Origin: Clostridia bacterium
GTDB lineage: Bacteria > Bacillota > Clostridia > Oscillospirales > Acutalibacteraceae
Length of the DNA stretch: 42,442 nucleotides
Direction of reading: 5' to 3'
Assembly: GCA_017461005.1 (NCBI GenBank)
Contig: JAFTZU010000047.1
Location: 1-42,442, forward strand
The position numbers were made by a program, and so were the translations under genes. The notes under the pieces were generated by a model. It was not told the origin of the DNA and did not search any database. It saw only the letters and a program-made list of their open reading frames with translations. Below, in pieces: positions 7,047 through 16,385 of this stretch (its first letter is position 1; every line of letters starts with the position of its first letter).

Positions 7047-8132
7047 ATGAAACAGTACTATCTGAAAGAGCGCGACGCACTGGAACACTCCCGCAAAAAC
7101 GCCGGGAGCAAGGCCCGGAACGATGTCGAGACCATTCTCGATGCCGTCGGTTTCGAACCCGTCGACGTCGTCATCCCTTACAAAAAAGTGAATACCGTGG
7201 TTGGCGCTGTCACGACCACCATCCACAATTACCGGTTCTGGAAGAAACAGTTGAAAGGCCTTGCGGCAGGGGACCATGTCCTCATGCAGTTCCCGCCCCG
7301 CTCTCACAGCGCCTTGTTCCCGAACCTGGTCCGCGATTTACGCAAACGCGACATTACGGTCACGTTCCTCATCCACGACCTCGAGACCATGCGGTACAAG
7401 GACACCAGCGAACTCCCGCTGATGAAGCGTATGCGCATCTTCCTCGAAGAGACGAGACTCATCCGGGCTGCCGACTTCATCATCTGCCACAACGAGAAGA
7501 TGAAGGGCTACTTGAAAGACCAGGGTCTTTCGGAAGAGAAGCTCATCCCTTTAGGTATCTTCGATTACCTGACCGGGTTCGATCCGGAAGCTTCTGAGGC
7601 AAATCGCCAAAAAGACGGGAAGAGGGATCGCGTCATCATCGCCGGCAACCTGTCTCCCGAGAAATGCGTCTACCTGAACGACCTCGGGAAGGTCGACGGA
7701 GTCCGGTTCCAGCTCTACGGCGTCGGATACCAGGACCTCGGTCAGGACAACGTCTTCTACCAGGGTTCGTTCCTGCCGGACGAACTCGTCGGGGAACTCC
7801 GGGGAGATTTCGGACTCGTCTGGGACGGCACGTCCATCGAGACCTGTTCCGGAAATTTCGGAAATTACCTGCGGCTCAACGACCCTCACAAGCTTTCCCT
7901 GTACCTGACCGCCGGACTTCCGGTCGTCGTCTGGGAAGAGGCCGCTGTTGCGGACTTTGTCAGAGCCGAACACGTTGGCATCACCGTCACTTCTCTGAAC
8001 GAACTCGGCGCGAAGCTCGAAGCTCTTTCCGAAGAAGACTATGAGGCCATGCGACAGAACGCCTGCCACATCTCCCGCCTCACCAGAGACGGCCACTATC
8101 TGAAAACCGCGATCACGAAAGGACTGCAATGA
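7047..8132 (+). CDS. Galactofuranosyltransferase-like glycosyltransferase
   Basis: 361 residues from ATG 7047; the upstream in-frame TTG at 6999 lies in the terminator hairpin and is rejected. The ribosome site is weak. The N-terminus carries the NAGSKARND motif (residues 18-26). The C-terminal half has GLVWDGTSIETCSG (W259 region), then YLRLNDPHKLSLYLTAGLPVVVW. These motifs are typical of beta-1,6-galactofuranosyltransferase-like enzymes of exopolysaccharide clusters, which transfer sugar from UDP-galactofuranose. No UDP-galactopyranose mutase gene is present in this window. It overlaps the next gene by 4 bases (ATGA). The family call is good; donor and linkage are inferred. Confidence 0.8.
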   Translation: MKQYYLKERDALEHSRKNAGSKARNDVETILDAVGFEPVDVVIPYKKVNTVVGAVTTTIHNYRFWKKQLKGLAAGDHVLMQFPPRSHSALFPNLVRDLRKRDITVTFLIHDLETMRYKDTSELPLMKRMRIFLEETRLIRAADFIICHNEKMKGYLKDQGLSEEKLIPLGIFDYLTGFDPEASEANRQKDGKRDRVIIAGNLSPEKCVYLNDLGKVDGVRFQLYGVGYQDLGQDNVFYQGSFLPDELVGELRGDFGLVWDGTSIETCSGNFGNYLRLNDPHKLSLYLTAGLPVVVWEEAAVADFVRAEHVGITVTSLNELGAKLEALSEEDYEAMRQNACHISRLTRDGHYLKTAITKGLQ

Positions 8133-9445
8133 CGACTACGAACTCTATTCCCGAATGGCGTCGGAAACTCAGTTTCGTACTGGACTTTCTGATCGTCTTC
8201 GAGATCATCATCAACACCCATTCGGTCTACTACTTCTGCCTCGACCGGGACTATTACACGCTGTACGTCCTCACCGGACTCATCTGCGCCCAGCTCCTGG
8301 TCATCCCGACCGTTTTCCGATGGGAACACCTCAAAAAACTGCTTCCGGCAGCCGGCATCTGGTCCGCGTACATCATCATCTATGCGCTGGTGTCAGGCGG
8401 CGACCTGAAACGGCTCCTCGCGAAGTTCATCATCCTGCTGGTCATCCTGTTCGTTTACTTCTACGGACACATGGTGCGTGGGACCATCAAGCAGCTGTTC
8501 AAGCATTACATCGACATTGTTTTCATCATTGCGCTCATCTCGGTCTTCATGTGGCTGACCTGTTCGGTCCTCAAGTGGTTCCCGGCCAGTTCACCGTTCC
8601 GCATCGAGTGGGGCGCTGACCGCCGCATCTGGAGCTTCTACGGGCTCTATTTCCACTGGCAGAACGACTTCTTCATCCACGGCATGAGATTCTACCGGAA
8701 CATCGGCATCTTCACGGAAGCGCCCATGTTCAGCCTGCACCTGTGCACGGCCCTCATGTTCGACCTGCTCATCAACGACCACCATTCGAAGTTCCGCTGG
8801 TTCCGGATCCTCTGGTTCTGCGGCACCATCCTGACCACGTTCAGCATCACCGGATATCTCTTCATGATGATGCTCATCGTCGTCGACCTCTATGCAACGC
8901 TCATCACACGGGCCCGCAGTGAAGACGAAGCGGTCGCGTCTAAAGCGAAGAAGCAGCTCATCGCGGTCACGGTCCTCGGACTGGCACTTGCCGCCGTCGG
9001 CTTCTCGCTGATCGCCGACAAACTGGCCTCCCGTTCCGGCGGCTCCCGCACGGAAGACTTCCGCAACGGCTACAAGGGCTGGAGAGACCACGTCTGGTTC
9101 GGCGCCGGCTTTGGCGATATAGAGGCCCGTCTTCAGTACGCCTCCTGGAGACGTCAGCACCGGTCCAATACGGGCTTCACCAATTCGCCGATGGCCATCC
9201 TCTGCGAAGGCGGCATCTGGTTCTTCATGGGCTATTACCTGTCCTTCGTCTACGGCCTGTTCGCGGGCATCCATAAACGTGACTGGAGAGCCGTCATCGC
9301 CCTCATCCTGATGCTGTTCCTGTTCACGACGACCACCATCGAACACACGGCATACATCATCTCGTTCATCGCCTTCATGCTGGCCAGCGGCCTCACGGGC
9401 GGTTACCGCAAAGACACACCTATGATCTGTAAGAAGATCGAGTAA
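8129..9445 (+). CDS. Wzy-like polysaccharide polymerase / O-antigen ligase family membrane protein
   Basis: A 438-residue polytopic membrane protein with roughly ten hydrophobic segments. A large loop carries RNIGIFTEAPMFS, matching the R-x-x-G-I-F-x-E-x-P signature of Wzy/WaaL-type polymerases. Later comes TGFTNSPMAILCEGG followed by membrane segments. These proteins join repeat units on the outer face of the membrane. AAAGGA precedes ATG 8129, which overlaps the previous stop. With a Wzx flippase (14900) and Wzz-like proteins (5434, 6249) in the same region, a Wzx/Wzy-dependent route is implied. Confidence 0.78.
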   Translation: MTTTNSIPEWRRKLSFVLDFLIVFEIIINTHSVYYFCLDRDYYTLYVLTGLICAQLLVIPTVFRWEHLKKLLPAAGIWSAYIIIYALVSGGDLKRLLAKFIILLVILFVYFYGHMVRGTIKQLFKHYIDIVFIIALISVFMWLTCSVLKWFPASSPFRIEWGADRRIWSFYGLYFHWQNDFFIHGMRFYRNIGIFTEAPMFSLHLCTALMFDLLINDHHSKFRWFRILWFCGTILTTFSITGYLFMMMLIVVDLYATLITRARSEDEAVASKAKKQLIAVTVLGLALAAVGFSLIADKLASRSGGSRTEDFRNGYKGWRDHVWFGAGFGDIEARLQYASWRRQHRSNTGFTNSPMAILCEGGIWFFMGYYLSFVYGLFAGIHKRDWRAVIALILMLFLFTTTTIEHTAYIISFIAFMLASGLTGGYRKDTPMICKKIE

Positions 9446-9462
9446 ATAGAAAGGACCGCACT

Positions 9463-9867
9463 ATGAAACGTGTTATCACCTATGGCACCTTCGACCTGCT
9501 CCACTACGGTCACATCAACATGCTGAAACGCTGCAAGGAACAGGGTGACTACCTGATCGTTGCCGTGTCGACCGACGAGTTCAACTGGAACATGAAGCAG
9601 AAGAAGTCCTACTTCACCTATGAACAGCGCAAAACGCTCGTCGAAGCCATCCGCTACGTGGACCTCGTCATTCCAGAAGAGAGTTGGGAACAGAAAAAGA
9701 CGGACGTCCATGAGTACCACATCGACACCTTCGTCATCGGGGACGACTGGGAAGGCAAATTCGACTTCCTGAAGGACGAAGGGGTAGAGGTCGTGTACCT
9801 GCCGAGAACACCGGAGATCAGCACGACCCAGATCAAACAGGACTTATATGGAGAAGAGAAGGATTAA
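9463..9867 (+). CDS. tagD: Glycerol-3-phosphate cytidylyltransferase (TagD type)
   Basis: A 134-residue nucleotidyltransferase of the usual TagD length. It has the HxGH signature in GTFDLLHYGH (residues 8-17) and the C-terminal RTPEISTTQIK motif (residues 115-125), close to the family's RTxGISTTxIK. It would make CDP-glycerol from CTP and sn-glycerol 3-phosphate in the cytosol. AAAGGA lies 8 bases before ATG. It sits 6 bases before a CDP-glycerol-dependent transferase gene, the expected user of its product. Confidence 0.95.
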   Translation: MKRVITYGTFDLLHYGHINMLKRCKEQGDYLIVAVSTDEFNWNMKQKKSYFTYEQRKTLVEAIRYVDLVIPEESWEQKKTDVHEYHIDTFVIGDDWEGKFDFLKDEGVEVVYLPRTPEISTTQIKQDLYGEEKD

Positions 9868-9873
9868 GTAGTT

Positions 9874-11082
9874 ATGCTGACGAAACAGAAGCTGATCTAT
9901 CAAATCAAGCATCATCCCGTCATTCGCGCCGCCTATGAAAAACTGGGCAGCGCCGCCCTCACCACCTATGGGAAGACGCAGGAGATCGACGAGAACCTCG
10001 TGCTCATCGTCGCCAACACCGGAAAAAACTTTTCCGGCAGTCCCTACGCCATTTTCCAGTACATGCAGAACCACAAGGAATATGACCGGTTCCATGTCGT
10101 CTGGGCCTTCAACCACCCGGAGAACTACCAGGGCGAATTCGTGAACATGGTCCAGATGGACTCGCCGGACTACGTAAAAACGGCGCTGCAGGCGAAGTAC
10201 TGGATCACCGACAACAACATCGAGCGAAGCCTCAACTTCAAGAACCCTGAAACCAAATACCTGAACACCTGGCACGGTGTCGCCCTGAAGACCATCGGTA
10301 ACGATGACAAGTTTTCGGGGACCTTCGACTACTCCGACATCGACTACCTGTGTGTCTCGTGTGAACACGACAAGCGAGTGTATACGACGGCTCTGAACGC
10401 CTCTCCGGACTGTTTCCTGGAGTGCGGCATGCCGCGTAACGACTCGCTTTTCAACGTTTCCGAAGCCGACCGTTTCGACCTTCGCATGAAGCTCGACATC
10501 CCCGTCGACAAGAAGGTCATCCTGTTCGCTCCGACCTGGAGAGACAGCGTGAACGGGGGAGACTCCTTCGACCTCGACATCCCGGTCCACTTCGACAAGT
10601 GGAGAGAAGCCCTGGGCGATGAATACATGATCATGTTCCGCGCCCACGACCGCACCTCCAAGCTCATGAACGTCGAGTTCGACGACTTCGTCGTGAACTA
10701 CTCGACTTACGAGCCGCTGAACGACCTGATGATCGCCGCCGACATCCTCGTCACGGACTACTCGTCCATCTGCTTCGACTGGTCTCTTCTCGAGAAGCCC
10801 TTCATCTGCTTCGGCTATGACTGGGAGCAGTACAAAGAGGAGAGAGGCGTCTACTTTGACGCGGAGGAAGTCTACTACGGAGGCGTCCTGCGCACCGAGG
10901 AAGAGGTCATCGACCGTATCCTGAACATGGACTACCCCGAGGAGATCGCCGGCGTACGCAAGCTCCGGGACGAATTCATGACCTACAGCAAGCCCAATGC
11001 CGCTGAGATCTGCGTCAAAGCCCTCTTTGGCGATGTAGTCACCGAGGAGTCTGACGACAAGAAAGAAGATACTGACGAATGA
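9874..11082 (+). CDS. CDP-glycerol glycerophosphotransferase (TagB/TagF family)
   Basis: A 402-residue enzyme. It has the family's LNTWHGVALKTIG segment (H134), FAPTWRDS, and DILVTDYSSICFDWSLLEKP (D295 region), which form the CDP-glycerol site and GT-B-like core. TagB-type enzymes add one glycerol phosphate and TagF-type enzymes polymerise it. At 402 residues, without the long N-terminal extension of TagF, a decorating or priming role is more likely (inference). AAGGA precedes ATG 9874. It follows tagD directly and overlaps the next gene by 4 bases. Confidence 0.92.
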   Translation: MLTKQKLIYQIKHHPVIRAAYEKLGSAALTTYGKTQEIDENLVLIVANTGKNFSGSPYAIFQYMQNHKEYDRFHVVWAFNHPENYQGEFVNMVQMDSPDYVKTALQAKYWITDNNIERSLNFKNPETKYLNTWHGVALKTIGNDDKFSGTFDYSDIDYLCVSCEHDKRVYTTALNASPDCFLECGMPRNDSLFNVSEADRFDLRMKLDIPVDKKVILFAPTWRDSVNGGDSFDLDIPVHFDKWREALGDEYMIMFRAHDRTSKLMNVEFDDFVVNYSTYEPLNDLMIAADILVTDYSSICFDWSLLEKPFICFGYDWEQYKEERGVYFDAEEVYYGGVLRTEEEVIDRILNMDYPEEIAGVRKLRDEFMTYSKPNAAEICVKALFGDVVTEESDDKKEDTDE

Positions 11083-12221
11083 AAGTCTGCTACGTGACCC
11101 ACAAACCGAATCTGACCGGTGCCAACCGGTCTCTTCTCGATTTACTGGACGGCCTCGACCGGGACCGGTATGAGCCGGTCGTGCTCGTGAACCGTCGGGG
11201 TCCGCTGCTGGACGAACTGAAACAACGTCATATCCCATACAAATACGCTCTCATCCCGCCGACACTTAATTCGGACAACAAAGTCCTGGACTTCCTGAAA
11301 CGGGTCCTGAACTCGGTGCCCGTAAATCGCCTCTGTGTAGAGACGGTAAAACTGCGGCTGAGGCAGATCTGCCCGGACCTCGTCCACAACAATTCTTTGC
11401 TCTGCAGTGTGGGCATGCAGGCGGCGAGAGAGCTGAAACTGCCGTACTTATGCCATTTCCGGGACTTTCTGTGGGAAGACCACCATCGGAAACTGCTGCG
11501 GCCGAAACGAGTCCACAAACTGATGGACGACGCCGATGTCTGCATTAGTATCAGCGAGACCGTCAAGGAAAAGTTCCAGCCCTTCGTCACGAAAGATGTA
11601 GTCGTCATCCAGGACGGCATCCACACGGAGCTTTATGACCTTCCGCTGCGAACTGTCCTGAAGGGTCAGGAAGTGCACCTGCTGATGGCCGGACGTCTGC
11701 ACCCCGGCAAAGGACAGCTCGACGCGGTCAAGGCCGTGGAACTGGCCCGACAGAAGACGGACCGGGACCTGCGGCTCCACATCCTCGGCACGGTGGGAGA
11801 CCCCGCTTACGCCGAAGAACTGCATGAGTACGTCGATTCCCGCCACCTGGACTACGTCAGCATCGAAGACTTCGTCAACGACCTCTCGGCGCTGCGGGAA
11901 GCCTGCGACATCGGCCTGACCTGCTCCTACTCGGAGGGCCTCGGTCGTGTCACCATCGAAAACATGCTGGCCTCTCTGCTCGTCATTGCCTCCGACTCCG
12001 GCGGCACGCTGGAGATCGTCACGGACGGGGAGAACGGCATTTACTACAAGACCGGAGACCCGGCTGACCTTGCAGAGAAGATCCTCTGGGCACTCGACCA
12101 CCCGGACGACTGCATGCCCATCATTGCAGAGGCTCATCGGTTCGCGAAAGAAACGTATGACTGCCGCGCCTACACCTCCAAAGTGCAGGAACTGTACGAA
12201 CAGGTCATGGCAGAACACTGA
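11079..12221 (+). CDS. Glycosyltransferase family 4
   Basis: A 380-residue GT-B fold enzyme. The N-terminal domain starts MKVCYVTHKPNLTGANRSL with the Gly/Ala-Asn acceptor-side loop. The C-terminal domain starts near VHLLMAGRLHPGKGQLDAV and has the retaining GT4 E-x7-E motif (E286 and E294 in SEGLGRVTIE). GT4 enzymes transfer a sugar from a nucleotide donor with retention; the sugar cannot be told. The ATGA start overlaps the TagB/F-like gene, so the two are translationally coupled. Confidence 0.9.
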   Translation: MKVCYVTHKPNLTGANRSLLDLLDGLDRDRYEPVVLVNRRGPLLDELKQRHIPYKYALIPPTLNSDNKVLDFLKRVLNSVPVNRLCVETVKLRLRQICPDLVHNNSLLCSVGMQAARELKLPYLCHFRDFLWEDHHRKLLRPKRVHKLMDDADVCISISETVKEKFQPFVTKDVVVIQDGIHTELYDLPLRTVLKGQEVHLLMAGRLHPGKGQLDAVKAVELARQKTDRDLRLHILGTVGDPAYAEELHEYVDSRHLDYVSIEDFVNDLSALREACDIGLTCSYSEGLGRVTIENMLASLLVIASDSGGTLEIVTDGENGIYYKTGDPADLAEKILWALDHPDDCMPIIAEAHRFAKETYDCRAYTSKVQELYEQVMAEH

Positions 12222-12238
12222 TTCAACTGGAGTTAAGA

Positions 12239-13855
12239 ATGGAAACAAGAAGATCGGACAAGGTACTCAAATACATTCTGGTGTTCCTCGCCGCCGCGCT
12301 GGCGGTGCTGGGCCAGAACATCGAGCTCTACCACGGATTCACGCTGGAGGGGAAATATCCCTGGTTCATGACCGTGGCGGAGATCCTTGCGGTATTCGTC
12401 CTGTTTTCCGTCGTTCTTTTCTTCCTCTCAAAGCTTTCCTTTGAAAAACTCGACGCCCTGATCCCGGACGGGAAACTGTGGGGCCGTAAGTGGATGTTCG
12501 CGTACATCGCCATCGTGGACACCGTTCTGCTGTTGCTGGTGTACCCCGGCATCGAAGGAGGCCTCGACACCCAGTACCAGATCAAGGACTTCCTCGACGG
12601 CACCGCGCCCCTTTACTATTACGAAGGGGACACGACCATCACCCACAGTCTCAACGACCACCATCCGGTCCTGACGTCGATCGTTTACGGCGGTGCCACC
12701 TGGCTCGCTTCCAAAGTAGGACACCCGCAGCTCGGGTCTTTTCTCCTGAACTTCCTGCAGGTGCTCTGTTTCTCGGCAAGCTTCGTCTATGCGACCGACT
12801 ATATGGCGAGCCTCAATGAGAAGTTCCGCAAGCTGACCGCCGCCTTCTACATGTTCTACCCGGTCTTCGCGTACTTCGCGGTGACCATGGTCAAGGACTC
12901 GTTCTTCGGGTTCCTGTTTCTCCTCTACTACGTCCTGTTCCTGAAGATCTACGACGGGCAGGCAAGGAAGAAGGAGCTCTGGTGGTTCGTGGCTCTCTGT
13001 GTGCTGCTGCCCCTGACCAAGAAAACGGCTGTCTACATCCTTGCCGTCGCCAACCTGGTGCTCATCGTCCGTGCCCTGCGACAGAGACGCGATGTACACA
13101 ACAAGCTCAGCACCCTCTGCAGCGTCCTCTTACCGGCAGTCGTCATGTTCGTGCTGCTGCCTTCGGTCATTTTCCCGGCGGCCAACGTATATCCGGGCGG
13201 AAAACAGGAAGTCTTCGGCGCACTGTTCCAGCAGACTGCCAGGTTGAAGATCGACCACCCGGAGGCCTTCACAAAGGACGACATCGCCGTCATCGATGAC
13301 CTTTTGAAGTACGACCAGCTGGAGACCGCCTACCGGTATGACTCCGCGGACAACGTCAAACGGCTCATCCGGACGGACACCATGGGGGAGGACGCCATCG
13401 GCAATTACCTCAAAGTCTGGTTCCGTCAGGGCCTGAAACATCCGAACACCTATCTGAAAGCGACCCTCGGCATCTGCAACAGCGCCTTCGCGCCGACGAA
13501 ACAGATGGACATCTACATGGCGAACCACTCTTATGACGAGTTCAACCATCCCTGGCAGGACGCGTTCAAGCACTGGCTCTACATGTTCCATTACCGGTTC
13601 GAGGCTCTGCCCGGCATCGACCTCCTGTTCACGCTCTGTGTGTTCAGCTTCTGGATCCCGCTGGCCGCCTTCTACTGGCTCATCACAAGAAAGGGCTGGA
13701 AGTATGTGTTCATGCTGCTGCCCATCTTCATGACACAGCTTACATTCATCGTTTCCCCGATGTTCTTCGTCCGGTATGCGCTGCCGCTCCTGTTCTGCGC
13801 GCCACTCATCCTGACCTTACATCATCACCATCCTGAAGATTCGAAAGGAATTTGA
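12239..13855 (+). CDS. Polytopic membrane protein, GT-C / DUF6020-like
   Basis: A 538-residue protein with about 11-12 hydrophobic segments. The first outer loop holds acidic residues (GLDTQYQIKDFLDG) and then SLNDHHPVLTSIVYGG. This layout is typical of GT-C membrane glycosyltransferases that use polyprenyl-phosphate sugars, and the LNDHHP segment recalls the DUF6020 family (recognised by pattern only). A soluble loop of about 100 residues lies between later membrane segments. GGAG is 7 bases before ATG. Position before a DPM1-like GT2 fits: that enzyme would make the lipid-linked sugar this one transfers. Confidence 0.7.
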   Translation: METRRSDKVLKYILVFLAAALAVLGQNIELYHGFTLEGKYPWFMTVAEILAVFVLFSVVLFFLSKLSFEKLDALIPDGKLWGRKWMFAYIAIVDTVLLLLVYPGIEGGLDTQYQIKDFLDGTAPLYYYEGDTTITHSLNDHHPVLTSIVYGGATWLASKVGHPQLGSFLLNFLQVLCFSASFVYATDYMASLNEKFRKLTAAFYMFYPVFAYFAVTMVKDSFFGFLFLLYYVLFLKIYDGQARKKELWWFVALCVLLPLTKKTAVYILAVANLVLIVRALRQRRDVHNKLSTLCSVLLPAVVMFVLLPSVIFPAANVYPGGKQEVFGALFQQTARLKIDHPEAFTKDDIAVIDDLLKYDQLETAYRYDSADNVKRLIRTDTMGEDAIGNYLKVWFRQGLKHPNTYLKATLGICNSAFAPTKQMDIYMANHSYDEFNHPWQDAFKHWLYMFHYRFEALPGIDLLFTLCVFSFWIPLAAFYWLITRKGWKYVFMLLPIFMTQLTFIVSPMFFVRYALPLLFCAPLILTLHHHHPEDSKGI

Positions 13856-13860
13856 AGCTT

Positions 13861-14793
13861 ATGGATCGCATCGCCGTATTAGTGCCTTGTTACAACGAGG
13901 CGCAGACCATCGAGAAAGTCGTCTCCGACTGGAAGACGGCTCTGCCGGAGGCTGTCGTCTATGTCTATGACAACAACTCCACAGACGACACCGCTGCCAT
14001 TGCCCGTGCCGCCGGCGCCATCGTGCGTTCCGAACCGCAGCAGGGGAAGGGCAACGTCGTTCGCAGCATGTTCCAGGACATCGACGCCGAGTGTTACATC
14101 ATGGTCGACGGCGACGACACCTACCCGGCCGACGCCGGCCCCGCCATGGCGAAGGAAGTGCTGGAAAACGGCATCGACATGGTCATCGGCGACCGGCTGT
14201 CCTCGACCTACTTCACCGAAAACAAGCGGCCCTTCCACGGCTTCGGCAACTCGCTGGTCCGCTTCTCCATCAATCGGATGTTCCATTCCAACGTCCGGGA
14301 CGTCATGACCGGCCTTCGGGCGATGAGCTATCGGTTCGCGAAGTCCTTCCCGGTCGTGTCTCAGGGCTTCGAGATCGAAACGGAGATGACCATCCACGCC
14401 ATCGACAAGAACATGGCATTGAAGAATGAGATCATTGAATACCGTGACCGTCCCGAGGGGAGCGAGAGCAAGCTGAACACCGTGTCTGACGGTCTCAAAG
14501 TGCTCCGCACCATCCTGCGGCTCTATGTCGACTACAAACCGTTCCAGTTCTTCGGGATCATCGCTCTCATCCTGATCGCGCTGGCTGTCGGGTTCTTCAT
14601 CCCGGTCTTCAGCGACTACCTGCACACCGGTCTTGTCGAACGGTTCCCGACCCTCATCGTCTGCGGGTTCAGTGCGATCTCAGGCATCATATCCCTCTTC
14701 ACAGGACTCATCCTGTCCACTTTGAAGAACCGGGAGAGACGGGAGTTCGAATTCCGTCTGCAGTCCATCGCCCAATGGAAAACTGCAAAATAA
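13861..14793 (+). CDS. GT2 polyprenyl-phosphate glycosyltransferase (DPM1/GtrB-like)
   Basis: 310 residues from ATG 13861 with AAAGGA about 11 bases upstream; the in-frame TTG at 13852 is only 2 bases from it and is rejected. The GT-A domain shows VLVPCYNEAQTIE, YDNNSTDDT, MVDGDDTYPAD (metal-binding D-x-D type) and DVMTGLRAM. Two C-terminal membrane helices follow (FFGIIALILIALAVGFF and CGFSAISGIISLFTGLIL). Such enzymes move a sugar onto undecaprenyl phosphate on the inner face of the membrane. The product probably feeds the GT-C-like protein just upstream. It is the last gene before the promoter at 14800. Confidence 0.88.
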   Translation: MDRIAVLVPCYNEAQTIEKVVSDWKTALPEAVVYVYDNNSTDDTAAIARAAGAIVRSEPQQGKGNVVRSMFQDIDAECYIMVDGDDTYPADAGPAMAKEVLENGIDMVIGDRLSSTYFTENKRPFHGFGNSLVRFSINRMFHSNVRDVMTGLRAMSYRFAKSFPVVSQGFEIETEMTIHAIDKNMALKNEIIEYRDRPEGSESKLNTVSDGLKVLRTILRLYVDYKPFQFFGIIALILIALAVGFFIPVFSDYLHTGLVERFPTLIVCGFSAISGIISLFTGLILSTLKNRERREFEFRLQSIAQWKTAK

Positions 14794-14799
14794 ATGTTG

Positions 14800-14828
14800 T
14801 TGTAGTTTCATCTTTAAAGATTTATAAT
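14800..14828 (+). promoter_or_regulatory. Sigma-A-type promoter for the Wzx-LCP pair
   Basis: TTGTAG (14800-14805), a 17-bp spacer and a perfect TATAAT (14823-14828). The predicted leader is about 65 bases. Confidence 0.75.
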
Positions 14829-14899
14829 AGCTTATACTGCGTTATTGCGCCTTCTGCGCGCATCGCCTGACATTCAATACACTGGAGTTACTGATCAAG

Positions 14900-16384
14900 A
14901 TGCCTAAGATTGAGAAGAATTCGATCAAGAAGAACTTCTTCATGAATGTTCTTCTGACGCTCTCAACTTTCATATTCCCACTGATCACCTTCCCATACGT
15001 GTCGCGTGTGCTCACGCCCATCGGAACGGGGAAGGTGGCTATGGCCACGTCTTTTATTCAGTACTTCATCATGTTCGCCATGCTCGGCATCCCGACTTAC
15101 GGCGTTCGTGCCGTGGCAAAAGTCCGGGACGACCGGGAGAAGCTGACCAAGACGGTCCACGAACTTCTGATCATCTCCGGCGTCACCAGTCTCATCGCGT
15201 ACATCATCCTGTTCGCCTGTATCCCGACCATCCCGAAGCTGGCGGCCGAAAAGCCCCTTTACTTCCTGATGTCGTCGACCATCTTCCTCAACTGCATCGG
15301 CATCGAGTGGATGTACCGTGGGCTGGAGCAGTACACGTACATCACGGTACGAAGTATCATCTTCAAATTCATCGCCCTCGTGGCCATGTTCCTCTTCATC
15401 CATGACCAGGGGGACTACATCATATACGGCGCCACGACCATCGTCGCGTCCAGCCTGTCCTATGTCCTGAACTTCGTCAACGCACGTAAGTACATCGACA
15501 TGAAGTGGGTGGGAGGCTATGACTTCAAGCCTCACTTCAAGGCCGTCGCCATCTTCCTGGCCATGGCGGTCGCCACCACGGTCTACACGCATCTCGACAC
15601 CGTCATGCTGGGCTTCATGACCACCGATACCGACGTCGGCTACTACAATGCCGCCATCAAGATCAAAAACGTTCTCGTCAGTATCGTCACCTCCCTCGGC
15701 GTGGTCCTGCTTCCCAGAGCGTCCTATTACGTCGAGACGAACCGCATGAAGGACTTCAAGACCATCTCCGCCAAGGCTCTCGACTTCGTCATGGTCGCGG
15801 CCATCCCGGTCACGGTCTACTTCATCTACTTTGCCCGACAGTGCATCATGCTGTTGTCCGGTGAAGCCTATATGGGTTCCATTGCTCCCATGCAGATCCT
15901 CATGCCGACCATCATCTTCATCGGCATCACGAACATCCTCGGCATCCAGATCCTCGTCCCGCTGGGAAAGGAGCGTGCCGTCCTGCACTCCGAGATCGTC
16001 GGCGCGGTCGTCGACCTCATCCTGAACTTCATTTTGATCCCGAAATATGCGGCTTCCGGTGCCGCCATCGGTACGCTGATCGCCGAACTCGCGGTCCTCA
16101 TCTACCAGATGGTCGTTCTCTGGAAAGACGTCCGGCCCATGCTCAAGAGCATCAGCTACCTGAAGATCCTCGTCGCCACAGCCCTGGCCATTCTCGCGAC
16201 GTTCTGGATCCCGGCTCTGGGCCTTCGGACCTTCTACACACTCGCACTCTCCGCACTGCTGTTCTTCGGCATCTATTTCGGCTATCTGGTCCTCCGGAAA
16301 GAGCCCATTGCCCTGGAAGCACTGCGTTTTGTCAAAGAAAAACTCCATTTGAACGGCAAAACAAAACAGGAAGGGGATGCCTGA
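14900..16384 (+). CDS. Wzx-type polysaccharide flippase
   Basis: A 494-residue protein with about 12-14 hydrophobic segments. It starts with the classical pattern of the polysaccharide transport (PST/MOP) family: NFFMNVLLTLSTFIFPLITFPYVSRVLTPIGTGKVAMA. The C-terminus carries the repeated half, with ILIPKYAASGAAIGTLIAE. It would flip the lipid-linked repeat unit across the membrane. GGAG lies 11 bases before ATG. It has its own promoter and overlaps or abuts the LCP gene. Confidence 0.92.
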   Translation: MPKIEKNSIKKNFFMNVLLTLSTFIFPLITFPYVSRVLTPIGTGKVAMATSFIQYFIMFAMLGIPTYGVRAVAKVRDDREKLTKTVHELLIISGVTSLIAYIILFACIPTIPKLAAEKPLYFLMSSTIFLNCIGIEWMYRGLEQYTYITVRSIIFKFIALVAMFLFIHDQGDYIIYGATTIVASSLSYVLNFVNARKYIDMKWVGGYDFKPHFKAVAIFLAMAVATTVYTHLDTVMLGFMTTDTDVGYYNAAIKIKNVLVSIVTSLGVVLLPRASYYVETNRMKDFKTISAKALDFVMVAAIPVTVYFIYFARQCIMLLSGEAYMGSIAPMQILMPTIIFIGITNILGIQILVPLGKERAVLHSEIVGAVVDLILNFILIPKYAASGAAIGTLIAELAVLIYQMVVLWKDVRPMLKSISYLKILVATALAILATFWIPALGLRTFYTLALSALLFFGIYFGYLVLRKEPIALEALRFVKEKLHLNGKTKQEGDA

Positions 16385-16385
16385 C